Positions 47,920 to 56,188 of a DNA stretch of 60,601 bases are shown piece after piece (position 1 is the first letter of the stretch; the number at the start of each line of letters is the position of its first letter). The notes beneath the pieces are model-generated. The model did not search any database. It was given only the letters and a program-made list of their open reading frames with translations, and had not been told where the DNA came from. The DNA comes from Synechocystis salina LEGE 00031 (GTDB taxonomy: Bacteria; Cyanobacteriota; Cyanobacteriia; Cyanobacteriales; Microcystaceae), in the NCBI RefSeq assembly GCF_015207985.1, contig NZ_JADEVV010000022.1, positions 1-60,601 of the forward strand, written 5' to 3'. The position numbers and the translations under genes are program-made.

Positions 47920-49089
47920 ATGGCAGATTTTAGGACAAGCCGTTCTGAAATTTGCGAGGAATTTTGCCCGATGCCCAAGAAAATTACCCCACAGAATAAC
48001 AACGGGGCCATCCTGCTTAGATGGTCATTTCAGAAGAAACGTTACAGTTTGACCCCGGTACCTGGGGGTCGCTGGGAAAATGCGATCGACAAAAAACGAG
48101 CTGAGGCAGTGGCTAATCTGATCAGTGCCGATATTGCCATGGGCCAATTTGACCCAACTTTGGCCAAGTATGGGGGCAGTTTGCACAAAACCCAGTTGGC
48201 GATCGACGATGCCCAGGAAAGATTAATGCAATTACGCCAGCAACGCTCGGAGGCAGACTTAAAGGAGCTGTGGGAAAAGTACAGGGCTTTCAAGGCTCCC
48301 CAGTTGGCTCCTACCACTCTCAAAATTGATTACGGGCGACGGATGAATTTCTTGACCAGGTTGGAAGATTCCCGGTTATCCCAAGCCATAGCCATTCGGG
48401 ATTGGATTATCACCAACACCACGACGGAACAGGCTAAGAAGATTCTCCAAAACCTCAATGCTTGCTGTGAGTGGGCGGTGAAGTCTGAACTAATTGAGCT
48501 AAACCCGTTTCAGGGCATGGCGGGGGAAATTCACGTTAAGCATGATGAGGAAGACATTAACCCGTTCAATCCCCTGGAAAAGGAGGCAATCATTCAGGGT
48601 TTTTATTCAAGTCCCCACTATGGGCATTATGGGCGGTTGGTGGATTTTCTCTTTGCTACTGGTTGCCGGCCCTCGGAGGCGATACCGCTGGAATGGGGGG
48701 ACTTGCGGGGCAATAAGTTGACCTTTCAACGGACTTACAGCGATGGGGAAATTTCCCACCGGCTCAAGACTCAAAAAAAACGGACGATCATCCTCAATGA
48801 AAGGGCGATCGCCGCTGTGGGGTGTTGTATAAGCAATGCTCTTATTTTCCCATCGCCAGATGGTGAATACATAAGTTGGAATCACTTTGCCACTCGGGCC
48901 TGGGTTGGCGTTTTGGCGGAATTTCCAGAGATTGAGTACCGGAACCCCAAGCAAACTCGCCATACCTTCATTACTGAGCGCATTTTGGCGGGGGATTCCC
49001 CGGCGGATGTTAGCCGTTATGTTGGCAATTCACCGGGGACAATTTACAAAAATTACCTGGGAGCTAGTCGGAGTTATTCACCGGATTAA
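47920..49089 (+). CDS. Tyrosine recombinase (integrase)
   Basis: A 389-residue phage-type integrase next to the tRNA-Phe att site. The catalytic set is seen: Arg in TGCRPSEAIPLEW, Lys in KTQKKRTI, the box II pattern NPKQTRHTFITE with Arg and His, and the nucleophile Tyr in TIYKNYLG. The N-terminal arm-binding and central SAM-like domains precede this. ATG 47971 (MPKKITPQ), with a GAGG sequence 11 bp before it, is a likely alternative start. Two tandem copies of ATGGCAGATTT lie at 47909-47930. It converges with the genes to its right. Confidence 0.93.
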   Translation: MADFRTSRSEICEEFCPMPKKITPQNNNGAILLRWSFQKKRYSLTPVPGGRWENAIDKKRAEAVANLISADIAMGQFDPTLAKYGGSLHKTQLAIDDAQERLMQLRQQRSEADLKELWEKYRAFKAPQLAPTTLKIDYGRRMNFLTRLEDSRLSQAIAIRDWIITNTTTEQAKKILQNLNACCEWAVKSELIELNPFQGMAGEIHVKHDEEDINPFNPLEKEAIIQGFYSSPHYGHYGRLVDFLFATGCRPSEAIPLEWGDLRGNKLTFQRTYSDGEISHRLKTQKKRTIILNERAIAAVGCCISNALIFPSPDGEYISWNHFATRAWVGVLAEFPEIEYRNPKQTRHTFITERILAGDSPADVSRYVGNSPGTIYKNYLGASRSYSPD

Positions 49090-49273
49090 GATTGGCGATC
49101 ACATTGATCAGGTCTAGGGCAAAAGCGGCGGCAATACAACCATCGTCGATCGCCAATCTCTCTAAATCAGAAACCATTTGACTTGTGCCATTGATCCGAT
49201 CTTCCATTTCCATCCCCTTGAAAGAATTAAGGGGAAGTTTTGCTATCTCTTCAATTTGCTGATTAATGTCCAT
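49064..49273 (-). CDS. Small hypothetical protein downstream of the primase gene
   Basis: A 69-residue acidic helical protein from ATG 49273 (MDINQQIEEIAKLPLNSFKG), just 2 bp beyond the primase stop, so it is co-transcribed. Its 3' end overlaps the convergent integrase gene by 26 bp. No family recognised. Its size and place suit a small accessory factor for replication or excision, such as an excisionase, but I see no winged-helix pattern to support that. Confidence 0.55.
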   Translation of the reverse strand: MDINQQIEEIAKLPLNSFKGMEMEDRINGTSQMVSDLERLAIDDGCIAAAFALDLINVIANLNPVNNSD

Positions 49274-49275
49274 GA

Positions 49276-52236
49276 CTAATTCCAACTCTCCATGTAATTG
49301 ATTAAATCAAGCTGTTCTGATTCCTCAAGTTGCATAAATCCTGCCTTGCCATACCTTTCATGGCAAACACGCTTTATTTCTGCTTTATCCCACTCTAGGC
49401 GCTTCATTTCGGCTTTTATCGCCCGCCCAATCACCTTTTGAACGTCCGTTAATTCCACTTTTTTCCCGTTGGAAATTTCTGGTGAGACATAAACCCCCTC
49501 AAACTGCTTCACCTGCTTCACCAGTCCATCTGGCAAGGGTTTCAGAACGTCAACTGCTTCACTAACTGCTTCACCAACTGCTTCACCAACTTTTTGCCCT
49601 CCTCTTTTTTCTTCTTCTTCTTTTTTCTCTGGTGAAGAAGAAGTGAAGGAAAGTGAAGACATTGGTGAAGCTGTAACCCCTATGGAATAAGGCAGTGAAG
49701 CTGGTGAAGCAGTTTTATCTAGTTTGAGTCCAGCAAGATAAAAGCTACCTTTTTTATCTCGGTCGATCGTCTCCCGTTGCTTGGTAATTTTCGGGAATAA
49801 TTGGCTGAAAGCGTCGAAAATTTGGTTAGCTCCCTTGATTGGACGATCAAAACGCTTTAATTGCTCGTGCCAGATTAATTTAGGTCGTCCTTTGTCCGTC
49901 TCAGGCTGAATTACTTCTAACGTTCCATTGGCTTCATACCATTCCCGCAGGATTAACCACAGATCAGATATGTAAATTTTTTCGCCCTGGGCTTCGACGA
50001 TTCCGACTTCCTCTACAAATTCCCAGAGGTGATTCGATTTTTTGCGAATTTCGTGGAAGTAATGATCCAGCCCTTCGTAGGGAATGCCATCTTTGGCGAT
50101 CGCCGGAATTTCGGCAAGAACACGATTCAGAAAAGCAGGGGAAACATTTTCTTCCACCCACTGCGGATCGTATTTGAAGCGGGGGTCAGCTTTCATTTCC
50201 CGGTCGTCGTCGGGGTTGGGATTGCGCTTAAAGGATTTTTGGAAGCGAATCACACAAAACCGTGAGGTCATGGCATTCAAGGAACCATCCATGCGGGGGG
50301 CTTCGTTGACGTTGAAGAAAAAGACTGCATTGGGGCGGATGGTGCGCTCGTCCCTTCCCTTGGGGTTGATTTTGACCTGTTCTCCAGAAATCAGACGGAA
50401 TAGGGATTTTAGTTTTTCCACCTTGTATTGGTCGCTGTTTTCCGATGCCCAGCTCACCAATGCCCCGTCAAGGTCTGCAAGTCCACCGATTTGGCCTTGC
50501 TCAAATTGGTAGAAATTATTCAGGGCGGTATCCACCATGAATTGGCCAAAAATCTGTTCAACCACTAACCGCAGGGAATCCTTACCGTTTTCCCCAACCC
50601 CTTCTAGGAATAGGGCACGGGGGCGGCCGGTGAAGCGTCGGAAATTTTCCAGATCAAACGCCAGGGCCACGGATCGCAGGAAAATGGTCTGCTCTGCTGG
50701 GGAGATACAGCTTAAAAGGCGATCGCAGTTTTCGGGGTTGGCATTGGGGTCATATTTGACGGGGGAGCAATAGGTATAGAAAACTTTGGGGCTGTGGGGT
50801 TCTATCACCGCCGTTGGGGTGGATTGGTCCCATTGGATAATCAGCCGACCATTGGCCAGGTTTATTCCCGGTGGATTAATTAGGTCATCTTTGACCCGCT
50901 TGCGTTTCAGCGTCCACTCGTAAGCGCCATTGATGGAAGTGGGGGATAGGTGGGCGGCTACCCATTTCCCATTTTTTCCTTTAACCGGGTTTTGGTAGGC
51001 CCATTCGATTAACAGGGCTTCGGCTTCGGCACGGCTAAATTTTTCGTAGTATTGCCCGTTGTAGCGGTATAGGCCGAGCTTCGATTCATCCCCAAAGCTG
51101 ATATATTCAGCATCCGAAAAGCAGTCAAGGTAAGCTTTTTCTTTCCAAGAAACAGCCGGATCTTTGTAGGATTCCCCTTTGCCCTCCTGGCCCGGTATGC
51201 CTTCCCAGTCGTCATATACGCTGGGTTCCTGCAATGGGATGGTGGTGGTAACTTCAACTTTTTTGGCCCCTGGTTTGGCCTCCGATTTCATTGAATCTTT
51301 CCACCATTGGGGATAATCCCAACCAACCATGGCCCTGGCATGGTGAACCAGAGTGCCAATGCCAAAATCGCCGTTGCTACTGGGGATAATTTGTTGCCAG
51401 TTCCGCTCTGGGGAATGGGCGGTCATCATCATGATCGCTTCCGGCTCACTGAAAATATTTTTCAGGGCCACGGCAATTTCCCTATATTCCCCATAGGTTC
51501 CACTGTCTGGAACTGTCGGCGGCAATTGCTCCAGAATTTCCAGGGCTAGTTGCTTGTCCCTTTCCAGATCATCCAAGGGGCTATCCCCGGCGATCGCCTT
51601 TTTCGTTGGCTTAGGTTTTGGCTTTTGTGGAAGTGGAAAATGGTCTGTCAATTTTGGCATCCTCATTAATGAGGATGCCAAAGCTTGCTCAATTTCTGCT
51701 TGGGTATAGCGGCGATCGGTGGGGTTGATCAGCTCACACTTAACCGGCTCTTCCCCCGGTTTGATATGCCAACCGCCGGCCACCCGTAGCACTCGACTGG
51801 GATTTTTCAAAGTGCGATCAGCATCCAGTAAATTCAGCAAATTGGCTTGTAAGAATTTCCATTCTTCAACGGGGATTGGCTCACTTAAAACCCAATAACA
51901 ATGGATTGACTTTCTAGTACGCACCTGAAAGGTAGGTTCCAGAAATCCCTTTTCTTGCCACAGTTCTTCTTGTTCCTCCATGGGGCGATCGTCCCACTCG
52001 GCAAAGAACGCTCTACAGGTGGAAATTTCCTTGTCTGTTTGCCCCTGTCCATTAACCACAAAATACAACCCTTTATTGGCATTTTGTTCCTGTAAAATAC
52101 TGGGTAAAATTCTTTGCTTTTTAACGGCGGAACCCTTGCCACCCTTGGGTGGAAACTCTCTATAAAAAATAGTGTCTCCGTCGTTATAGCCTAAAGCTTT
52201 TAACTGTAAATAATGTTGTGTCGTATCAATTTGCAT
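49276..52236 (-). CDS. D5-type primase-helicase (phage/plasmid replication protein)
   Basis: A 986-residue replication protein. The N-terminal region (about 1-190) is RepB-like primase, with CRAFFAEWDDRP acids and KSIHCYWVLSEP. A central linker follows. The P4/D5 helicase core is from about 450, with Walker A LEGVGENGKDSL and the sensor-like FFNVNEAPRMDGS. The C-terminus holds an acidic-basic low-complexity segment with GEAVGEAVSEAV repeats. Such proteins start replication of phages, satellites and plasmids. No SD is visible at ATG 52236. A candidate antisense RNA lies opposite its leader. Confidence 0.9.
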   Translation of the reverse strand: MQIDTTQHYLQLKALGYNDGDTIFYREFPPKGGKGSAVKKQRILPSILQEQNANKGLYFVVNGQGQTDKEISTCRAFFAEWDDRPMEEQEELWQEKGFLEPTFQVRTRKSIHCYWVLSEPIPVEEWKFLQANLLNLLDADRTLKNPSRVLRVAGGWHIKPGEEPVKCELINPTDRRYTQAEIEQALASSLMRMPKLTDHFPLPQKPKPKPTKKAIAGDSPLDDLERDKQLALEILEQLPPTVPDSGTYGEYREIAVALKNIFSEPEAIMMMTAHSPERNWQQIIPSSNGDFGIGTLVHHARAMVGWDYPQWWKDSMKSEAKPGAKKVEVTTTIPLQEPSVYDDWEGIPGQEGKGESYKDPAVSWKEKAYLDCFSDAEYISFGDESKLGLYRYNGQYYEKFSRAEAEALLIEWAYQNPVKGKNGKWVAAHLSPTSINGAYEWTLKRKRVKDDLINPPGINLANGRLIIQWDQSTPTAVIEPHSPKVFYTYCSPVKYDPNANPENCDRLLSCISPAEQTIFLRSVALAFDLENFRRFTGRPRALFLEGVGENGKDSLRLVVEQIFGQFMVDTALNNFYQFEQGQIGGLADLDGALVSWASENSDQYKVEKLKSLFRLISGEQVKINPKGRDERTIRPNAVFFFNVNEAPRMDGSLNAMTSRFCVIRFQKSFKRNPNPDDDREMKADPRFKYDPQWVEENVSPAFLNRVLAEIPAIAKDGIPYEGLDHYFHEIRKKSNHLWEFVEEVGIVEAQGEKIYISDLWLILREWYEANGTLEVIQPETDKGRPKLIWHEQLKRFDRPIKGANQIFDAFSQLFPKITKQRETIDRDKKGSFYLAGLKLDKTASPASLPYSIGVTASPMSSLSFTSSSPEKKEEEEKRGGQKVGEAVGEAVSEAVDVLKPLPDGLVKQVKQFEGVYVSPEISNGKKVELTDVQKVIGRAIKAEMKRLEWDKAEIKRVCHERYGKAGFMQLEESEQLDLINYMESWN

Positions 52237-52244
52237 GGTATAAT
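52215..52244 (+). promoter_or_regulatory. Sigma70-like promoter, plus strand, antisense to primase start
   Basis: TTGTGT (52218-52223 region) and TATAAT (52239-52244) are spaced by 17 bp. The -10 is perfect and the -35 has the TTG. It would direct a transcript rightwards from about 52251, away from the primase and antisense to its leader. The T-rich terminator-like hairpin at 52311-52342 would end it. Confidence 0.45.
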
Positions 52245-52257
52245 TATCGCTAAGTAA

Positions 52258-52293
52258 AGTGTACGGTAAAAGATTGCAAAACCAGCAGTGTAC
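52258..52293. repeat. AGTGTAC direct repeats upstream of the primase gene
   Basis: AGTGTAC occurs at 52258-52264 and 52287-52293, 29 bp apart on the same face of the helix or nearly so. They lie in the primase promoter region and may bind a regulator, or be chance. Confidence 0.3.
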
Positions 52294-52310
52294 AAATGGT
52301 GGTTTATAGG

Positions 52311-52342
52311 AAAGGGAAGGCGTTAAAACCCTCCCTTTTTTT
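52311..52342 (+). terminator. Intrinsic terminator, plus strand
   Basis: AAAGGGA (52311-52317) pairs with TCCCTTT (52332-52338), with a further two G-C pairs beyond one mismatch and an 8-base loop. Seven T residues run from 52336 to 52342. On the plus strand there is no protein gene to end, which supports a short upstream transcript. Confidence 0.55.
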
Positions 52343-52347
52343 GTGTC

Positions 52348-52689
52348 TTATTCTTCTTCAGGAACTAAGTGGGCGTTGTGAGCCGCATCAGCCAGATAGG
52401 TATCAATCATCAATGCGTTTTTTATTAGCGGAAAACTTGGTATGCCATTGGGAATAAACTCCCCAGCGTGGTAACTGGCGTACTGGGCTGTTTGGTGGAT
52501 TGACCAGGCCTGTACAAGGCGATCACCTTCGCTTGCCTCAATCTGGAAAGCGTCACCATCTAAACAACTGACCCAATGCAAGTTCCTGTTTTGCTGGTAG
52601 ATGGTGATCTGGGCAATGGCATCTAGGTTCAGAATCTTGGTCACGCCGTCGGGCAACTGACAGCGGAAAAGTGAGTAATGGAGGTTCAT
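52348..52689 (-). CDS. Hypothetical protein of the element
   Basis: A 113-residue protein starting MNLHYSLFRCQLPDGVTKIL, with strands followed by a region rich in Ala/His (QTAQYASYHAGEFIPNG) and an acidic end. No family recognised. It lies upstream of the primase on the same strand, with the terminator-like hairpin and the primase promoter region between. The region to its right (52690-52919) is a divergent control region. Confidence 0.55.
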   Translation of the reverse strand: MNLHYSLFRCQLPDGVTKILNLDAIAQITIYQQNRNLHWVSCLDGDAFQIEASEGDRLVQAWSIHQTAQYASYHAGEFIPNGIPSFPLIKNALMIDTYLADAAHNAHLVPEEE

Positions 52690-52814
52690 AGGGAAAAAGG
52701 GGCCAGTGCCCCATTGCAGTAGGAGATAACGGAGCGGTTCCCACAGATTCCCAGCGAAAAATATAATGTAATTATCCGCTTAGAAATAAGTGGGCGTTTT
52801 TGTTAGCCATGGGA

Positions 52815-52849
52815 CAGACAGGAAAGCCTGGAAAACTTGAGCCTGTCTG
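52815..52849. repeat. 8-bp inverted repeat in the control region
   Basis: CAGACAGG at 52815-52822 and CCTGTCTG at 52842-52849 are exact reverse complements with a 19-bp spacer. It lies between the divergent hypothetical and regulator genes. It may be an operator pair or a hairpin in a leader. Confidence 0.35.
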
Positions 52850-52888
52850 CCTTCTGGCTTTTAACCCAGTCAACGTCAGTTAACGGAG

Positions 52889-52907
52889 CTATGCTCTCAG
52901 AGCATAG
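52889..52907. promoter_or_regulatory. Perfect 19-bp palindrome, likely operator of the XRE regulator
   Basis: CTATGCTCT and AGAGCATAG flank a central C at 52898. The site ends 12 bp before the ATG of the XRE-type gene, in its promoter/leader. This is the usual place for autorepression by a phage-type repressor. No second copy was found near the divergent gene. Confidence 0.65.
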
Positions 52908-52919
52908 ATAAATAGTAAA

Positions 52920-53177
52920 ATGGAAGCGAAGGAAAAGCAATCCATTAATCCCCGTATGCTCAAACTTGTCAGAGAACGCACAGGATTAAGCCAGCGTGAG
53001 ATTGGCTCTTTCTTGGGCTGTCATCAAACGGCTATTTCTCGAATAGAGCGAGGCGTTGAAACCCCAGATTGGCTGGTGAAGTTTGTCATGCTCTCCAAAT
53101 TGCTGACCGATGCGGGGATGTCGTGGGAAGACGTAATTATGGAGTTTCCCGAAATTACCGATAGGAAGGCAAGCTAA
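52920..53177 (+). CDS. XRE-family transcriptional regulator
   Basis: An 85-residue protein with a Cro/C1-type helix-turn-helix: LKLVRERTGLSQREIGSFLG then CHQTAISRIERGVETPDWLV. It is too short for a cleavable repressor domain. It probably binds the 19-bp palindrome just before its own start and controls the divergent replication genes and the late block. The stop overlaps the next gene's start by 1 bp (TAATG), so the two are coupled. Confidence 0.85.
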   Translation: MEAKEKQSINPRMLKLVRERTGLSQREIGSFLGCHQTAISRIERGVETPDWLVKFVMLSKLLTDAGMSWEDVIMEFPEITDRKAS

Positions 53178-53524
53178 TGACCACCATTGAGACAGACCTA
53201 AAAGAAATTTTTACCAAGCTAGACCAACGGTTCGACCGACTAGAGCAACGACTAGAGCGGATGGAAGGGGACTTGAATGACCTTAAAGTTTCCCAGGTAG
53301 AAATTAAGGGAGACATCAAAGCCCTTGATGAGAAGCTCTCAGGGCAAATCAAATCTGTTGACGAAAAGCTCTCAGGGCAGGTTAAAACCCTTGATGAAAA
53401 AACCACCGGCATTGGTAAGCGTCTGGAAAATCAGGAATTTACCAACCGGGGCATTCTGACAGCCGTAATTATTGCCCTAATTGGTGGAGCGGCAAAATTC
53501 TTTGGCATATTCCCCAACCCGTAG
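53177..53524 (+). CDS. Coiled-coil protein with C-terminal membrane helix
   Basis: A 115-residue protein. The first about 85 residues form a heptad coiled coil (FDRLEQRLERMEGDLNDLKV; EKLSGQIKSVDEKLSGQVK repeats). The C-terminus is one membrane helix (ILTAVIIALIGGAAKFFGIF). Similar tail-anchored coiled-coil proteins are common in cyanobacteria, and phage XhlA-type holin helpers share this layout. Its coupling to the XRE gene (TAATG at 53176) makes regulation or lysis both possible. I would not choose. Confidence 0.65.
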   Translation: MTTIETDLKEIFTKLDQRFDRLEQRLERMEGDLNDLKVSQVEIKGDIKALDEKLSGQIKSVDEKLSGQVKTLDEKTTGIGKRLENQEFTNRGILTAVIIALIGGAAKFFGIFPNP

Positions 53525-53543
53525 ATACCGAACCGTTCGGCAT

Positions 53544-54071
53544 TTATTTAGTGTTTCCCTCAGTTGCCGCTGGGGGTTTTTCTTTGGGCCGGTTAGACCA
53601 CCGCTGGAGCTTCAGGATTATGGCAACCGTCCAAAACCAAATAATTCCTAATCCCCCCGAAACATAGGGATTTTCAGAAATTTCTTCCACAGGAACATCA
53701 AAAAAGGAATAGTCAGTTATTAGAGCGACAAATCCCATTACCATCAACATGGCAAAGGTGACCAGAATTATTCCCATTGCCCCAGCTAAGCAGATCCAAA
53801 ACGCCTCCCACCAACTGGGCCCAGTGGGAATCCAAGCCGGAAGCCATGAAGCCCGCTTTCCAAAAAAGAAATGGTGAATTGAAGCCACCATAATTGGAGG
53901 AAGTCCCAACACCAAAAAAGCCATTAGCCCTAAAAATAACCAATCTTGATGGGTGAAAAAGTAGGTGAAGACAGAAAATACTGCTCCCACCCGTAAGAAT
54001 ACTGTCCATGCCGCAAGTAGAAGGGTTACCCAAAGGGCTTTTAGTAAGTCTTTCCAGCCGGGAATAAACAT
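53544..54071 (-). CDS. Multi-pass membrane protein of the element
   Basis: A 175-residue protein with about four hydrophobic segments (LLAAWTVFLRVGAVFSVF; FLGLMAFLVLGLPPIMVASI; ILVTFAMLMVMGFVALIT; GIIWFWTVAIILKL) and a basic tail. No family recognised. It is on the opposite strand to both neighbours. The word ATTTAGTGTTT covers its last codons (53546) and occurs again at 54165. Confidence 0.6.
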   Translation of the reverse strand: MFIPGWKDLLKALWVTLLLAAWTVFLRVGAVFSVFTYFFTHQDWLFLGLMAFLVLGLPPIMVASIHHFFFGKRASWLPAWIPTGPSWWEAFWICLAGAMGIILVTFAMLMVMGFVALITDYSFFDVPVEEISENPYVSGGLGIIWFWTVAIILKLQRWSNRPKEKPPAATEGNTK

Positions 54072-54186
54072 AATTTTCGGGAGTGGTAATTCCTAATCAT
54101 AGAAATTTCCCCACAAACTTAAAAGCCCCCACTGGTAGCGTAATGCGACAACCAATTACACTTGATTTAGTGTTTAGGTTTCCCCC

Positions 54187-56013
54187 ATGGTTGCAATCCC
54201 CACCGCCCAAGCCCTAGCCGATGCAAATATTGATTCCCTAGAAAGGTTAATCGTGGCCCTGGGACTACACTTTTCCCAATTGTTGGGTAATCTTCCCAGC
54301 ACTTCAGCGGTTAGTGAAGCGATCGCCGTTACTCTCCAACAGCGGCGATTATTCAACCAGGAAACCCAGGAGCAAGAAGAAAAAAGCACCATTAATTTTT
54401 CCTGTCGCTTCAATTTGGAAGGGGATTATGGAGACGATGGCGGGGAATTGCTTTCCAATGTTTTGCCCTTTCTAACTGCCACGGCTCCCACTTTTCCCAC
54501 CACTCCCCCCAGCCTGGAAACGGAACCGGCCCTATCATCCCTGGACATCCCCGAAGCATTCACCACGGCAGAACAATTACTGGTTTGGGCATTGCTCACC
54601 CTATCGGCTTCCCTGCATCCTAATGGCCGGGACTATATTCAAATTGACCCCCGCTATGGGGATGGGCAATTACGCATCAATTGCCAATTACCAGGCGATC
54701 GCCAAGCGTTAGGGTTATCGGGATTCCAATTGGTTGCCGGAGTGCAACGGGTGGCCGGTCAATATGTGGCATTAAATTCTGGGGCAGTGGCGGCGATCGC
54801 CCAGGATGCGTTTTTTATTGCCCAGGCGGAAGGTTATCTGGGCACCAGGGCAGAATGGCTGGAAAGTTTGAAGGGAGAACCGGGGCCAGCCGGGCCACCG
54901 GGGGCAGATTCCACCGTTCCGGGGCCACCAGGGCCGCAAGGGGAACCAGGGCCAGCCGGGCCACCGGGGGCAGATTCCACCGTTCCCGGGCCACCAGGGC
55001 CGCAAGGGGAACCAGGGCCAGCCGGGCCACCGGGGGCAGATTCTACCGTTCCCGGGCCAGCCGGTTCAGTGTCGGCGGCCGGGGCTTTAATCCTTGATTT
55101 GGTGTCAGAACCAGCTACCCCAGACCCAGACAAGCTCATAATCTGGGCTTCTGCTCTGGATGGGCTGATCTACAAAAAAGATGAAAACGGCATCGTAGAG
55201 GCGATCGGCACGGGTAGCCCCGGCTCTGGCCCTGGCGGTGGTCGGGAATTATTGACCGCTGATCGCGCTTACTACGTTCGGACTACTGATGGCAATGACA
55301 GCAATGATGGTCTGAGCAATACCGCTGGCGGGGCATTTAAAACCATTGACAAAGCATTGGAAACTACTGTTAAGGTAGATGGGAATGGTTACATCATAAC
55401 GATAAAAATTACAGGGACATTTACTACACAGTTAACTATAAATAAGACTTTTGTAGGTCTATCGTCTTTAATTATAGAAGGAGACATTAATACACCCACT
55501 AACGCAACAATAAATGTGTCATCTGGTGATTGTATCAATGTTTCTTGTAGTACGCCAATTTCAATAAAGGGCTTGCGTTTACTGAATTCAAGCTCAAGCG
55601 GTAATGGTATTAGTTTGCTTAGAGGATCTATTGAGATTGGTAATATAATTTTTGGCGCAATGGGTACCAGTGCAAGACATATTATGATTACAAATGGCAC
55701 AGTAAATGTAATTAACAATTATACAATCTCTGGGGGAGCTTTTGAGCATATTCTTTCCCAAGGCGGGGTGTCAGTTTACCAAGCATTATCTAAAGTAATA
55801 ACAATTACAAATACGCCTTTTTTCTCTGGGCAATTTATTTCTGCTAATACTACAGGTAGTGTAATTGCGTACCTTGTTAATTTTTCAGGTAGCGCAACAG
55901 GAAAAAGATATGACGTAGCTACCAATGGCGTAATTAATACTTACGGTGGTGGTGTTAGTTACTTTCCTGGTAACACCAGTGGAACAGAAGCAACTGGGGG
56001 GCGCTACGCATAA
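54187..56013 (+). CDS. Tail-fibre-like protein with collagen repeats and beta-helix C-terminus
   Basis: A 608-residue protein. The N-terminal about 220 residues end in [17 protein letters not shown], a motif common just before collagen-like regions in phage tail fibres. Three 22-residue collagen-like units ([15 protein letters not shown] type) follow at about 230-292. A hinge and a C-terminal parallel beta-helix region from about 385 come next, its DNA much richer in A+T than the rest. A receptor-binding role is likely. The base shift suggests the tip was swapped in by recombination. The stop is coupled to the next ORF by TAATG. Confidence 0.78.
   Translation: MVAIPTAQALADANIDSLERLIVALGLHFSQLLGNLPSTSAVSEAIAVTLQQRRLFNQETQEQEEKSTINFSCRFNLEGDYGDDGGELLSNVLPFLTATAPTFPTTPPSLETEPALSSLDIPEAFTTAEQLLVWALLTLSASLHPNGRDYIQIDPRYGDGQLRINCQLPGDRQALGLSGFQLVAGVQRVAGQYVALNSGAVAAIAQDAFFIAQAEGYLGTRAEWLESLKGEPGPAGPPGADSTVPGPPGPQGEPGPAGPPGADSTVPGPPGPQGEPGPAGPPGADSTVPGPAGSVSAAGALILDLVSEPATPDPDKLIIWASALDGLIYKKDENGIVEAIGTGSPGSGPGGGRELLTADRAYYVRTTDGNDSNDGLSNTAGGAFKTIDKALETTVKVDGNGYIITIKITGTFTTQLTINKTFVGLSSLIIEGDINTPTNATINVSSGDCINVSCSTPISIKGLRLLNSSSSGNGISLLRGSIEIGNIIFGAMGTSARHIMITNGTVNVINNYTISGGAFEHILSQGGVSVYQALSKVITITNTPFFSGQFISANTTGSVIAYLVNFSGSATGKRYDVATNGVINTYGGGVSYFPGNTSGTEATGGRYA
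54874..55062 (+). repeat. Tandem 66-bp collagen-like repeats
   Basis: Nearly three 66-bp units start at 54874, 54940 and 55006. Each codes 22 residues of Gly-Pro-rich triplets broken by one STV step. The units are almost identical at the DNA level, so they are probably recent copies and may vary in number between strains. Confidence 0.88.
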
Positions 56014-56177
56014 TGCAATTCCTCGACCCAGACCAAACCTATGACATACTCTTTGCCCAAAAAATAAGTGGGCAAGTATTGGGGCTATTGGGTGCCCTAG
56101 AAAGCCATGGCATTTTCGGGGATTCCATCTGTTTTATTGACCGCATTGTGCCAAATTCCCTTAATCCATTCCCCTAA
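56013..56177 (+). CDS. 54-residue small ORF coupled to the fibre gene
   Basis: ATG at 56013-56015 overlaps the fibre stop (TAATG), and the stop is TAA at 56175-56177. The protein reads [20 protein letters not shown], then a hydrophobic middle (QVLGLLGALESHGIFG) and FIDRIVPNSLNPFP. Tight coupling and codon use like the surrounding host-like DNA suggest it is real. A fibre chaperone is one idea, but no motif supports it. Confidence 0.5.
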   Translation: MQFLDPDQTYDILFAQKISGQVLGLLGALESHGIFGDSICFIDRIVPNSLNPFP

Positions 56178-56188
56178 CTTGTTCACAA

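Larger units (their letters stand above)
52251..52342 (+). ncRNA. Candidate antisense RNA over the primase leader
   Basis: A transcript from the promoter just upstream to the hairpin plus T7 tract would be about 90 nt, has no ORF, and would pair with the leader of the primase mRNA if that mRNA starts upstream of about 52251. Plasmid copy-number control uses such counter-transcribed RNAs. This is inferred from layout only and no transcript data exist here. Confidence 0.35.

Noticed and set aside
54681-55139. Overlapping frames on both strands in the collagen repeat
   Set aside because: They arise from the repetitive GC-rich DNA of the fibre gene and vanish outside the repeat.
54187-56013. Diversity-generating retroelement acting on the fibre tip
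   Set aside because: No reverse transcriptase or template repeat is seen in the window; the A+T-rich tip looks like modular exchange.
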